From NCBI GenBank assembly GCA_044433645.1, contig JAWXTK010000023.1, forward strand, positions 1 to 31,004: 31,004 nt of DNA, read 5' to 3'. Below, piece after piece: positions 15,221-23,410 of this stretch (position 1 is its first letter; every line of letters begins with the position of its first letter). The translations under genes were made by a program, and so were the position numbers. Under the pieces are notes generated by a model, which saw nothing but the letters and a program-made list of their open reading frames with translations, ran no database searches and had not been told where the DNA came from. The stretch is from JAWXTK01 sp044433645. GTDB lineage: Bacteria; Bacteroidota; Bacteroidia; Bacteroidales; Rikenellaceae.

Positions 15221-16702
15221 ATGTTTGGTGAATTTAAGATAATTTATAGGAAACTTTTTAAAAAAAAGAAGATAAAACATATTCTTATAGATACCAGAGA
15301 ATTATATCTTCATCACAACAAACATAATGAGTTCTCGCGCTATGACATGATAGTGCGCTATTTGGCTATCGAAAACTACTACAACAAAAATGATTATGGC
15401 TTTGATCTTTATCGTAAGATGCAGGCTAGAAGAGTAGGGGATAAAGACCTGGAACAGAGGGTTGAGATATTCAAAAAATTGATTGAAAGCGTTAGTGAGA
15501 AAGGTTTCACCAAGGAATCATCGATAATACTAGATAGTAAATTAATTTTAGACGACGGTTCTCATCGTTTTGCAGCGTCTTTATATTTTAAAGATTATGT
15601 GATACCTGCAAGAGTGTATCGCTCGCGACCTAAAAAATTAGATTATAGCATAAAATGGTTTAAGGTTAACGGTTTTACTCCCGAAGAAATTAAAATCTTA
15701 GAAGATAAAAATAAAGAGATATCTGAGAAAGTTCAAGTACCTTTTGTTTGTACTTTGTGGTCACCTGCTCAGGAATATTTTGAGCAAATTACACAAAATC
15801 TTTCGGCTTGGGGCGAGGTTGTTGGTGTTAAAGATTTTGAGCTTGATAAATCTTCCTATGAGAAACTTGTTAAGGGTATTTATGCTGTTGATGATATTGC
15901 CAGTTGGAAGATAAATTATAAGTTGGAGAAGATGAAAACATCTAGTAGTTATAAAATTAGAGCAGTTAATCTCAAGTTAAGTGCGTCTGATTTTAGGCTC
16001 AAAAAACTTAATTTATCGACTCTCTCGGTTGAATGTGAAGATATAAAAAGCGTAATAAGAACATCTTATAAGAAAAATATTAAGGATTATTTTCATGATA
16101 TAATAATTCATATAGGTGATAATTATCGTCAAAATATTTTTATTGATAAGTTATTTCATTTTAATGAGTTTAAGATAGACTCATTAGTAGAGGATATTGC
16201 TAACTTCAATTATGTTTTTTTGAAGTTTGACGCACCTTATATGCCTGAAGATTTTCCCCAGCATTTCCCTTTAGGAAAAGATATTGATATTTTATGTCAT
16301 AGTCGTGAGGATTATGAGGGTGTTTGTGAGAAAATATTGCAGATAGCTAATCAGGAATGTCAATTTAAATTGCGAGTTGTAAAAAAAGACAACGGTGCAA
16401 AAACATTGTTTAGGATTGAACTTGAACAAACGTTAATTTTCCAATTTGATGTGTCTTATAATGTTGATAGTTTCGACGACGAATTTGTGAAAGGACTTTT
16501 TGCAAGACGTACCAAGCAAAAAGGTTATTATCTTCCATATATATCAGACGAGTTAATTATTAGACTTAAAGAATTTAAAGCTAATGATTCTAAGACTCAT
16601 CACAAAGAATTTATTGAAAAAAATATTAGTGATTTAAACTCATCGGACTGTGATAAATATTTGAAGTTTGATTGGAGAAAGACACTAAATCTTAAAAAAT
16701 AA
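15221..16702 (+). CDS. Unknown protein with ParB-like and possible nucleotidyltransferase-like segments
   Basis: I do not recognise this 493-residue protein as a whole. Residues 18-135 resemble a ParB/sulfiredoxin-like domain: IDTREL, then ILDDGSHRFAASLYF (109-123), where Gly113-Ser-His-Arg116 matches the nucleotide-handling loop of that fold. Residues 170-325 form an unassigned alpha/beta segment with FHDIIIHIGDNYRQN near 291-305. Residues 330-440 contain LGKDIDIL (351-358), reminiscent of the G-S/K-D-x-D motif of nucleotidyltransferases. No signal peptide or membrane helix is seen, so it is cytoplasmic. It sits 12 bases after the synthase and 5 before the activating enzyme. A role in making or transferring the nonulosonate is inferred from context only. 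The 3' half is more AT-rich than its neighbours. Confidence 0.7.
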   Translation: MFGEFKIIYRKLFKKKKIKHILIDTRELYLHHNKHNEFSRYDMIVRYLAIENYYNKNDYGFDLYRKMQARRVGDKDLEQRVEIFKKLIESVSEKGFTKESSIILDSKLILDDGSHRFAASLYFKDYVIPARVYRSRPKKLDYSIKWFKVNGFTPEEIKILEDKNKEISEKVQVPFVCTLWSPAQEYFEQITQNLSAWGEVVGVKDFELDKSSYEKLVKGIYAVDDIASWKINYKLEKMKTSSSYKIRAVNLKLSASDFRLKKLNLSTLSVECEDIKSVIRTSYKKNIKDYFHDIIIHIGDNYRQNIFIDKLFHFNEFKIDSLVEDIANFNYVFLKFDAPYMPEDFPQHFPLGKDIDILCHSREDYEGVCEKILQIANQECQFKLRVVKKDNGAKTLFRIELEQTLIFQFDVSYNVDSFDDEFVKGLFARRTKQKGYYLPYISDELIIRLKEFKANDSKTHHKEFIEKNISDLNSSDCDKYLKFDWRKTLNLKK

Positions 16703-16707
16703 TAGTC

Positions 16708-17865
16708 ATGACAATTGCATTTATTCCAGTAAGAGGGGGAAGTAAGTCCATTCCACTTAAAAATATTAAGCCCTTTTGTGGTAAAGCCTTGGTTTTGTGG
16801 AATATAGAGGCTTTAGTTAATTGTGCTCTTGTTGATGAAATTGTTGTGGCTACTGATTCTGATGAGATTCAGAGGGTGGTTGAGAGAGAGAGTTATTCTA
16901 AAGTGAAAATATATCGTCGTAGCGCCGAGAATGCTTGCGATACGGCTTCTACTGAAAGCGTGATGCTGGAGTACATTTCTTATGCTGCTTTGAGTGGAGA
17001 CACTAGGTTTATATTGGTGCAGGCCACTTCGCCTATGACCCAGACTTGTGATTTTGAGGGCGCGTTAAGTGTCTATAACTCAGGGAAATATGATTCTTTA
17101 TTGAGCTGTGTGCGCAATTTTAGATTCTTTTGGAATGAGGATGGTACTTCCAAAAATTATGATTATATGAACAGACCTCGCCGTCAGGATTTTAGGGGTG
17201 AATTAATGGAAAATGGCGCGTTTTATATTAATACAGTAGAAAATATCTTGGCCTCTGGCAATAGATTGTCGGGAAAAATTGGGATATATGAGATGCCTGA
17301 GTTCACGGCCTTTGAGATAGATGAGCAGGATGATTGGGTGATTATGGAGGCTTTGATGAAAAGGCACATATTATCTAAGGGTGCAGGAGTTAATATTAAG
17401 CTATTTTTGAGCGATGTGGACGGAGTTCTTACAGATGCAGGAATGTATTATTCGGAGTCGGGTGATGAGTTAAAGAAGTTTAATACGCGCGATGGCATGG
17501 GCTTTGGTTTGCTCAGGGAGCGTGGAATTAAGACGGGGATAATTACCTCGGAGAATACGAAAATTGTAGAAAATAGAGCAAAAAAACTCAATATAGATTA
17601 TCTTTATCAGGGTAAGCGCGAGGGAGGTAAGCTTTCGGCCGCGCTTGAGATTTGCGATAAAATGGGCATAGATATCTCTCAGGTGGCTTATATAGGCGAT
17701 GATATAAATTGTTATGATTTATTAAGTGCAGTAGGTTTTGCCGCATGCCCAAGTGATGCACATTCAAAGATTAAATCAATTTCGGGAATCAAATGCATGA
17801 TCCTTAAGGGAGGTCAGGGCTGTGTCCGTGAACTTGTAGACTTTATTTTGGATTCTTCTTTATAG
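16708..17865 (+). CDS. Fusion: acylneuraminate cytidylyltransferase + KdsC-like HAD phosphatase
   Basis: This 385-residue two-domain enzyme has an N-terminal CMP-sialate/KDN synthetase (about 1-225) with AFIPVRGGSKSIPLKNIK and VATDSDEI, which activates a nonulosonate with CTP. The C-terminal HAD domain (about 228-385) carries all expected motifs: Asp236-Val-Asp238 (DVDGVLT), Thr280 in IITSEN, Lys303/Lys308, and Gly-Asp331-Asp332. It resembles KdsC and KDN-9-phosphate phosphatase. The same domain order occurs in vertebrate CMAS. The nucleophile and acid/base Asp are present, so the phosphatase is likely active. Together with the synthase, the operon would cover condensation, dephosphorylation and CMP activation. 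Starts 5 bases after the preceding gene and ends at a strong terminator. Confidence 0.9.
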   Translation: MTIAFIPVRGGSKSIPLKNIKPFCGKALVLWNIEALVNCALVDEIVVATDSDEIQRVVERESYSKVKIYRRSAENACDTASTESVMLEYISYAALSGDTRFILVQATSPMTQTCDFEGALSVYNSGKYDSLLSCVRNFRFFWNEDGTSKNYDYMNRPRRQDFRGELMENGAFYINTVENILASGNRLSGKIGIYEMPEFTAFEIDEQDDWVIMEALMKRHILSKGAGVNIKLFLSDVDGVLTDAGMYYSESGDELKKFNTRDGMGFGLLRERGIKTGIITSENTKIVENRAKKLNIDYLYQGKREGGKLSAALEICDKMGIDISQVAYIGDDINCYDLLSAVGFAACPSDAHSKIKSISGIKCMILKGGQGCVRELVDFILDSSL

Positions 17866-17889
17866 GGGTTAAATACCTCAGCGAGATAC

Positions 17890-17923
17890 AAAAAAAAGAC
17901 AACCACTAGGTTGTCTTTTTTTT
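17890..17923. terminator. Bidirectional terminator between the nonulosonate and serine operons
   Basis: A perfect 15-bp repeat (17890-17904 with 17909-17923) has a GC core GACAACC/GGTTGTC, a 4-base loop, and eight A on one side and eight T on the other. It can therefore stop transcription from both converging operons. It lies 24 bases after the plus-strand stop and 3 bases after the DUF1015 stop. Confidence 0.92.
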
Positions 17924-17926
17924 AGT

Positions 17927-19162
17927 CTAAAACGAGTGAATAACTACTCCCGAACGAAGTTTTGGTTCAAACCACGTGGTCTTGGGTGGCATGATATTAC
18001 CCGTGTCTGCGATATCAATTAATTGTTTCATAGACACCGGATACAAGGCAAATGCCACGGCAGCATCGTCATTATCAACTCTCTGGCTCAATTCGCCAAG
18101 ACCCCTGATACCTCCAACAAAATCAACTCTTTTGTCAGTTCTTAGATCCTTGATATCAAAAATCTCATCCAAAACTAGCGATGATAATATCGTAACATCC
18201 AATACCCCTATTGGGTCATTATCGTCATAAGTGCCTTCCTTAGCAGTTAAGCTATACCAACTGCCGTCGATATACATACCAAAGTTATGCAGGCTTGTTG
18301 GACGATATTCGCCCATGGCGTGGTGTTTAACACTAAAGTTTTTCTCCAATAATTCAATTACTTCATCAACACTGTGACCATTTAAGTCCTTAACGGTACG
18401 GTTGTAATCTATGATTTGAAGTTGATTGTCAGGGAAGGCAACAGCCAAGAAATAACAATATTCCTCGTCACCCCTATGGTTAGGGTTGTGAGCCTTATGC
18501 TCAGCTCCAACTCTAGCAGCTGCTGCTGTACGGTGGTGACCGTCAGCTACATACAGTGCTGGGATAGAGCTGAAAATCTCAGTGATTTGAGCATTTACGC
18601 TATCGTCATCTATTTTCCATAGCTTGTGGCCAAAACCATCTGCTGCTACGAAATCATATTCTGGCTCAGACTTAATCACTTCTTTAACTAGTGCGTCCAT
18701 GCCTTTGTGGGCTGGGTACGAAAAGAAAACTGGCTCAAGGTTAGCACTTTGATTTCTTACGTGTGCAACCCTGTCCTCTTCCTTATCTGGACGAGTTAAT
18801 TCGTGTTTTTTAATCTTGCCCTCGGCGTAATCCTCAAAGTGACAACAACACGCTAGACCATATTGTGTGCGTTTGCCCATTCTTTGAGCGTAAATATAAT
18901 AGCACTCCTTGTTCTCTTGAACCAGCCAACCGTTTTCTTTCCACAGCTTGAAATTATCCACAGCTTTAATGTAAACCTCCTCTGAGTGTTCGTCAGCGAT
19001 AGGGTCAAAATCAATCTCAGGCTTTATGATGTGAAGCAGAGATTTCTCGCCTGCCTCAGCTTTAGCTTCCTTAGAATTTAATACGTCGTATGGACGAGAT
19101 GCAACCTCAAGTGCATATTCTTTTGGAGGTCTGATGCCTGCAAAAGGTTTAATCTTTACCAT
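17927..19162 (-). CDS. DUF1015-family protein
   Basis: This 411-residue cytoplasmic protein matches the DUF1015 family from its start (KIKPFAGIRPPKEYALEVASRPYDVLNS) through internal signatures such as PALYVADGHHRTAAA (near 200), YCYFLAVAFPDNQLQIIDYNRTVKDLNG and the C-terminal GNIMPPKTTWFEPKLRSGVVIHSF. The DGHHR segment recalls the loop of ParB-like folds, also seen in the unknown protein at 15221. Biochemical function of the family is unsettled. It is the third gene of an operon with serC and serA, 15 bases after serA, an order widely conserved in Bacteroidales, which suggests a link to serine metabolism. Full length. Confidence 0.9.
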   Translation of the reverse strand: MVKIKPFAGIRPPKEYALEVASRPYDVLNSKEAKAEAGEKSLLHIIKPEIDFDPIADEHSEEVYIKAVDNFKLWKENGWLVQENKECYYIYAQRMGKRTQYGLACCCHFEDYAEGKIKKHELTRPDKEEDRVAHVRNQSANLEPVFFSYPAHKGMDALVKEVIKSEPEYDFVAADGFGHKLWKIDDDSVNAQITEIFSSIPALYVADGHHRTAAAARVGAEHKAHNPNHRGDEEYCYFLAVAFPDNQLQIIDYNRTVKDLNGHSVDEVIELLEKNFSVKHHAMGEYRPTSLHNFGMYIDGSWYSLTAKEGTYDDNDPIGVLDVTILSSLVLDEIFDIKDLRTDKRVDFVGGIRGLGELSQRVDNDDAAVAFALYPVSMKQLIDIADTGNIMPPKTTWFEPKLRSGVVIHSF

Positions 19163-19177
19163 TATATATAAGGTGTC

Positions 19178-20101
19178 TTATTTATTAACTTGGAAAGTTG
19201 CGTTTCCGTTAACTAAAAAGTCTACAATTTGACTCGCTGCTGCTAGACCTGCATTGATATTAGCCTCTGCTGTCTCAGCTCCCATTTTCTTAGCTGTTGC
19301 GAAAACTCTTTTGCCGAATTTCTCGTTAAGCTCAGCTTGGTTGTCAGCTGCGATGTCAGTGATGTATTTAAAATCTGTGCGCTCAGCCATAAACTCTACT
19401 AACTCACCTTCGTTGATAACTTCTTTACGTGCTGTGTTTACCAAAGTAGCACCCTTAGGCATATTGCTCAACAAGGCTTTGTTGATAGATTGTTTAGTTT
19501 GTGCAGTAGCTGGAATGTGAAGTGATAGGTAGTCGCTAGTTGAATAAAGTTCCTCTAGAGACTCTACACATTTAACGCCGTCAGCCTCAAAGATGCTTTT
19601 GTCAGTAACAAAAGGATCAAAAGCCGAAACTTCCATACCCAAAGCTTTGCCATAACGTCCAACGATGCGACCTACGTTACCGTAAGCGTGTATGCCAAGA
19701 CGTTTTTTGCTGATTTCAGAGCCTGTGCCTGGAGTTAGTCCGTTACGTGCCATAAACACCATCATGCCGATAACAAGTTCTGCCACAGCATTTGAGTTTT
19801 GGCCAGGTGTGTTCATTACAACAACGCCTGCTGCGCTTGCTGCTGCTAGGTCTACGTTGTCGTAACCTGCTCCTGCGCGAACTACGATTTTAAGTTTTGG
19901 TGCAGCTGCTATAACTTCTTCGGTAACTTTATCGCTACGGATGATGATAGCTTCTGCGTCGGCAACTGCTGCAATAAGTGCGCTTTGCTCGCCGTATTTT
20001 TCAAGTAATTCAAAGCTAAACCCTGCTTTTTCTACAATTTCTTTGATGCCGTCAACGGCTTCTTTTGCAAATGGTTTATCTGTTGCTACTAAGACTTTCA
20101 T
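19178..20101 (-). CDS. serA: D-3-phosphoglycerate dehydrogenase, short form with Lys in place of catalytic His
   Basis: This 307-residue NAD-dependent dehydrogenase oxidises 3-phosphoglycerate in the first step of serine synthesis. It has the D-2-hydroxyacid dehydrogenase layout with VVRAGAGYDNVDLAAA, a dinucleotide loop (GIHAYGNVGRIVGRYG), and the catalytic Arg in LVNTARKEVINE. Where most family members have the catalytic His, this one reads ATAKKMGAETAEA, with Lys near 272. The regulatory ACT domain of longer SerA proteins is absent. Short, Lys-bearing SerA is a known type in Bacteroidales and in Entamoeba. Position directly after serC (17-base gap) supports the assignment over other 2-hydroxyacid dehydrogenases. 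Confidence 0.92.
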   Translation of the reverse strand: MKVLVATDKPFAKEAVDGIKEIVEKAGFSFELLEKYGEQSALIAAVADAEAIIIRSDKVTEEVIAAAPKLKIVVRAGAGYDNVDLAAASAAGVVVMNTPGQNSNAVAELVIGMMVFMARNGLTPGTGSEISKKRLGIHAYGNVGRIVGRYGKALGMEVSAFDPFVTDKSIFEADGVKCVESLEELYSTSDYLSLHIPATAQTKQSINKALLSNMPKGATLVNTARKEVINEGELVEFMAERTDFKYITDIAADNQAELNEKFGKRVFATAKKMGAETAEANINAGLAAASQIVDFLVNGNATFQVNK

Positions 20102-20118
20102 ATTTTTTAGTTGTTTTA

Positions 20119-21189
20119 TTATTTGTTAGCTTTCTCAAATTCTTGCATGCAATCTACAAGCGCTTGTACGCTCTCGATAGGAAGTGCGTTGTAGCAAGAT
20201 GCACGGAAACCACCAACCGAACGGTGACCTTTGATACCTACCATACCGCGCTCAGTTGCAAGTTTCATAAATGCGTCTGCTTTATCTTCGTTGCCTTCGC
20301 TCATTACAAAACAGATGTTCATTTTAGAACGGTCTTCTTTCTCGGCTGTACCTACGAATAGTGGGTTACGGTCTATCTCACCATAAAGAAGGTCTGCTTT
20401 AGCTGTGTTTAGTTTAGCCATAGCCTCTACGCCACCCAAAGATTTAACCCATTTAAGAACTTCTGTAAGTACGTAGATAGGGAAAACTGGAGGTGTGTTA
20501 TACATAGATTTACTAGCGATGTGGTTGCGATAATCTACCATAGAAGGAAGTTCGCGCGATACTTTGCCCAAGATGTCTTCGCGAACAATCACGAAAGTCA
20601 CACCTGCAGGACCCATATTTTTTTGGCCACCACCATAAATAACACCATATTTGCTAACGTCAACTGGGCGAGACAAGATATCAGAGCTCATGTCAGCTAC
20701 CAAAGTGATAGGAGAGTCGATGTCTGTGTGAATCTCAGTTCCGTAGATAGTGTTGTTAGTTGTGATGTGTAGGTAATCTGCGTCTGTTGGGATAGTGTAA
20801 TTTTTAGGGATGTAGTTGTAGTTTTTGTCCTCAGAGCTAGCCAATACAACTGTTTCGCCAAAGTTTTTAGCTTCTTTAGCTGCTTTTTTTGCCCAAACAC
20901 CTGTGTTGATGTAAGCTGCTTTAGTTTCAAGCAAGTTGTAAGGTATGTGAAAGAATTGAGTGCTAGCACCACCACCTAAGAAAAGAATTTTATAGTTTTC
21001 AGGAACACTAAGCAATTCGCGCAAAAGAGCCTCAGCCTGGTCGTTTACTGCATCGAAATCTTTGGAACGGTGAGATATTTCAATTAGTGAAAGACCTGAT
21101 TCGTTAAGATCTAAAACAGCTTTAGCTGCGTTCTCAATAGCTACGCGAGGCAGGATAGAAGGTCCTGCATTAAAATTGTGTTTTTTCAT
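20119..21189 (-). CDS. serC: Phosphoserine aminotransferase
   Basis: This 356-residue PLP-dependent enzyme transaminates 3-phosphohydroxypyruvate to phosphoserine. The start KKHNFNAGPSILPRVAIENAA, the LEISHRSKDF segment, LGGGASTQFF, the PLP lysine Lys190 in YGGGQKNMGPAGVTFV and the C-terminal GHRSVGGFRASCYNALP are all diagnostic. Normal length. It is the first gene of the serC-serA-DUF1015 operon. Upstream a minus-strand -7 box TAACTTTG lies 52 bases from the start. The phosphoserine phosphatase that completes the pathway is not in the window. Confidence 0.97.
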   Translation of the reverse strand: MKKHNFNAGPSILPRVAIENAAKAVLDLNESGLSLIEISHRSKDFDAVNDQAEALLRELLSVPENYKILFLGGGASTQFFHIPYNLLETKAAYINTGVWAKKAAKEAKNFGETVVLASSEDKNYNYIPKNYTIPTDADYLHITTNNTIYGTEIHTDIDSPITLVADMSSDILSRPVDVSKYGVIYGGGQKNMGPAGVTFVIVREDILGKVSRELPSMVDYRNHIASKSMYNTPPVFPIYVLTEVLKWVKSLGGVEAMAKLNTAKADLLYGEIDRNPLFVGTAEKEDRSKMNICFVMSEGNEDKADAFMKLATERGMVGIKGHRSVGGFRASCYNALPIESVQALVDCMQEFEKANK

Positions 21190-21241
21190 AATTGTGTTTT
21201 CTTAGAAATATGATTGTTTCTCTTAAATTTATTATAGGCAT

Positions 21242-21249
21242 CAAAGTTA
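21242..21249 (-). promoter_or_regulatory. -7 box of the serC operon
   Basis: Minus-strand TAACTTTG matches TAnnTTTG, 52 bases before the serC start. A TTG lies 22 bases further upstream (21272-21274), slightly longer than the usual spacing. Confidence 0.55.
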
Positions 21250-21294
21250 CAATTTTTTTTTGAGTTTTAATCAATAAATTAACAAAATTTAAAG

Positions 21295-21302
21295 TACATT
21301 TG
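21295..21302 (+). promoter_or_regulatory. -7 box of yicC
   Basis: TACATTTG followed by CA matches the consensus, 28 bases before the yicC start. No TTTG is visible at the usual -33 distance. It is divergent from the serC promoter. Confidence 0.6.
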
Positions 21303-21330
21303 CAAAAATTAACTCTTTTATATAGGAATT

Positions 21331-22215
21331 ATGATAAAATCAATGACGGGCTACGGTAAAGCTCAAGGAGAAATCAATGGTAAAAAATTCACTGTCGAGG
21401 TGCGTTCATTAAATAGCAAACAAATGGACTTATCTGTCAAATTACCAGGAGTTTACCGTCAAAAAGAATATGATTTGCGCAACCTTGCAGCTAAGGCACT
21501 AATTCGTGGTAAAGCCGATGTGTTTATCAATGTGGAAACAGATGTTGTGAGCAGCAAAACAAAAATAAATTCTCAACTTTTTGATCTTTATTTCGATCAA
21601 CTAAAACAAATTTCACTCTCTCAATCACTTTTGTGGGACTCGCCCGAGATTCAAGCCTCGGTGTTGAGCACAGTTATGCGCATGCCCGAAGTAGTGACTA
21701 CCGAGATTGAAACCATAGCTGAGGAGGAGCTGAAAATCTTGGAAAATACAGTGGCTGAGGCTCTTAAAAACATTAATACTTTTAGAGAAACTGAAGGCGC
21801 TGTACTTATCAAAGATTTGCTTAAAAGAGTAGATAAAATTGAGAGTCTTAGGCAACAAACTGCGCCACTAGCTGTTATGCGTCAGGAGGTTATAAAAACA
21901 AGAATACGCGAGGCCATAGAGGCAGTAGGCGTGCAAGTTGATAATAATCGCCTAGAGCAAGAGATAGTTTTTTATATAGAAAAACTTGATGTAACCGAAG
22001 AGCAAGTGAGACTTCAAAATCACTGCAAATATTTCCACCAAGTAGTGGGCGAGGACGAGGCCGTAGGTCGTAAACTTGGCTTTATAGCTCAGGAAATGGG
22101 TCGCGAGATTAATACCCTAGGTTCTAAGGCTAATGATGCTGATATTCAGAAACTTGTGGTGGAGATGAAAGACGAGCTAGAGAAAATCAAAGAGCAATTA
22201 TTGAATATTTTGTAG
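21331..22215 (+). CDS. yicC: YicC/YloC-family endoribonuclease
   Basis: This 294-residue cytoplasmic protein belongs to the YicC/YloC family, in which members have been reported to act as endoribonucleases. Signatures are the start MIKSMTGYGKAQ, the segment FTVEVRSLNSKQMDLSVKLP, YIEKLDVTEEQVRLQNH and the C-terminal GRKLGFIAQEMGREINTLGSKANDADIQKLVVEMKDELEKIKEQLLN. Length is typical. It starts a tight operon with gmk (7 bases) and nadD, and yicC-gmk linkage is common across bacteria. RNA target unknown. Confidence 0.93.
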   Translation: MIKSMTGYGKAQGEINGKKFTVEVRSLNSKQMDLSVKLPGVYRQKEYDLRNLAAKALIRGKADVFINVETDVVSSKTKINSQLFDLYFDQLKQISLSQSLLWDSPEIQASVLSTVMRMPEVVTTEIETIAEEELKILENTVAEALKNINTFRETEGAVLIKDLLKRVDKIESLRQQTAPLAVMRQEVIKTRIREAIEAVGVQVDNNRLEQEIVFYIEKLDVTEEQVRLQNHCKYFHQVVGEDEAVGRKLGFIAQEMGREINTLGSKANDADIQKLVVEMKDELEKIKEQLLNIL

Positions 22216-22222
22216 TCGATTT

Positions 22223-22786
22223 ATGGAATCAAGATTAATTATTATATCAGCCCCCTCGGGAAGTGGTAAGAGTACAATTTTAAACTTTTTGTTAAAAAAA
22301 TTCCCTTGCCTTGAATTTTCTATCTCGGCAACCTCGCGTGCGCCTCGTGGTGAGGAGAAAAACGGTGTGGAATATCACTTCTTAACCAGCGAAGAATTTA
22401 AGAGGGCAGCCCAAAATAACGAGTTTGTGGAGTGGGAAGAGGTCTATGCAGGCACTTGCTACGGCACGCTAAAAAGCGAACTTGAGAGGATATGGGCAAA
22501 GGGCAATGTGATAGTTTTTGACATAGATGTTAAGGGTGCGATAAATCTTAAAAAAATCTTTGGCACTAGTGCGCTTTCTATGTTTATTATGCCACCAAGC
22601 GTGGAGATTTTGCGCGAGCGTCTAACCTCGAGAGGTACGGACTCAGTAGAGGCCATAGAAAAACGTGTGTCTAAGGCAGCAGAGGAGATAGAATATGCCA
22701 AAGAATTTGACTCTACGGTTGTTAATGATGATTTGATGAACGCAGTTGCTGAGGCAGAAAAATTGATTTCTGATTTTTTAAAATAA
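22223..22786 (+). CDS. gmk: Guanylate kinase
   Basis: This 187-residue cytoplasmic enzyme phosphorylates GMP to GDP using ATP. The P-loop is APSGSGKST at about 10-18. GMP-binding elements ISATSRAPRGEEKNGVEYHFL and EFVEWEEVYAGTCYGT follow, and VIVFDIDVKGAINLKK is the Walker-B-like region. The lid (LRERLTSRGTDS) and C-terminal helix are complete. Seven bases separate it from yicC; nadD follows at once, so the three are likely one transcript. Confidence 0.97.
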   Translation: MESRLIIISAPSGSGKSTILNFLLKKFPCLEFSISATSRAPRGEEKNGVEYHFLTSEEFKRAAQNNEFVEWEEVYAGTCYGTLKSELERIWAKGNVIVFDIDVKGAINLKKIFGTSALSMFIMPPSVEILRERLTSRGTDSVEAIEKRVSKAAEEIEYAKEFDSTVVNDDLMNAVAEAEKLISDFLK

Positions 22787-22796
22787 CAGCGTGAAG

Positions 22797-23366
22797 ATGG
22801 TAGATATTTTGCTATATTTTGGCTCGTTTAACCCTATACATAAGGGACATACAGCTATTGCAAAATATTTGCTTGACAAGGGCTATTGTTCTGAGCTTTG
22901 GATAGTTCCCTCGCCCGAGAATCCTTTTAAAAAAGGGAGAGAGTTAATAGATGCTGCAACTAGGGTTGAAATGGCAAAAATCGCTTGTGCTAACGTAGAT
23001 AAACGATTGATAGTAAGTGATATAGAGCTAGAAATGCCAAGGCCTTCATATACGATAAATACTCTCGAAAAAATAAAATCTTTAGAGCCTGACAGGACTC
23101 TTGGACTGCTAATAGGGGGTGATAATTTAGAAGGCTTAGCTAAGTGGAAAGATATAGAAAAAATCAGGCAAATTTGTGAGTTTTTTCTCTATCCACGCCT
23201 TGGGAGCGAGTGCAAAGTGAGTGATGAAAAAATTACGGTTTTGAAGGGTGTACCTTACTTTGATGTCTCGTCAACTATGGTGCGCGAAAAATTGCTTAGG
23301 GGCGAAGATGTTTCAGAGTTTTTAGACACTGATGTCATATCTTACATAAAGATGCAGAAATTATAA
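22797..23366 (+). CDS. nadD: Nicotinate-nucleotide adenylyltransferase
   Basis: This protein (189 residues from the ATG at 22797) adenylates nicotinate mononucleotide in NAD synthesis. The nucleotidyltransferase motif NPIHKGHTAIA (HxGH) is near 12-22; WIVPSPENPFKK and the C-terminal ISTx-type segment, here VSSTMVREKLLRGED, complete the family pattern. A GTG six bases upstream (22791) is in frame and would add two residues; I prefer ATG because GTG starts are rarer here and MVDILLYFGSFNP aligns better with the family. It follows gmk by 10 bases. Confidence 0.93.
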   Translation: MVDILLYFGSFNPIHKGHTAIAKYLLDKGYCSELWIVPSPENPFKKGRELIDAATRVEMAKIACANVDKRLIVSDIELEMPRPSYTINTLEKIKSLEPDRTLGLLIGGDNLEGLAKWKDIEKIRQICEFFLYPRLGSECKVSDEKITVLKGVPYFDVSSTMVREKLLRGEDVSEFLDTDVISYIKMQKL

Positions 23367-23376
23367 AAGTTTTTTC

Positions 23377-23384
23377 TATCTTTG
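23377..23384 (+). promoter_or_regulatory. -7 box of ddl
   Basis: TATCTTTG followed by C matches the consensus, 26 bases before the ddl start and just after the nadD stop. The -33 position has no TTTG. Confidence 0.55.
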
Positions 23385-23410
23385 CCAAGTTGTACACTTA
23401 AAATTTTCTA

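Noticed and set aside
20065..20975. Open frames of about 60-100 codons overlapping serA and serC
   Set aside because: They are antisense or out-of-frame shadows of well-conserved genes.
22791..22796. GTG at 22791 as start of nadD
   Set aside because: It adds only two residues before an ATG and is a less common start codon here. It cannot be excluded.
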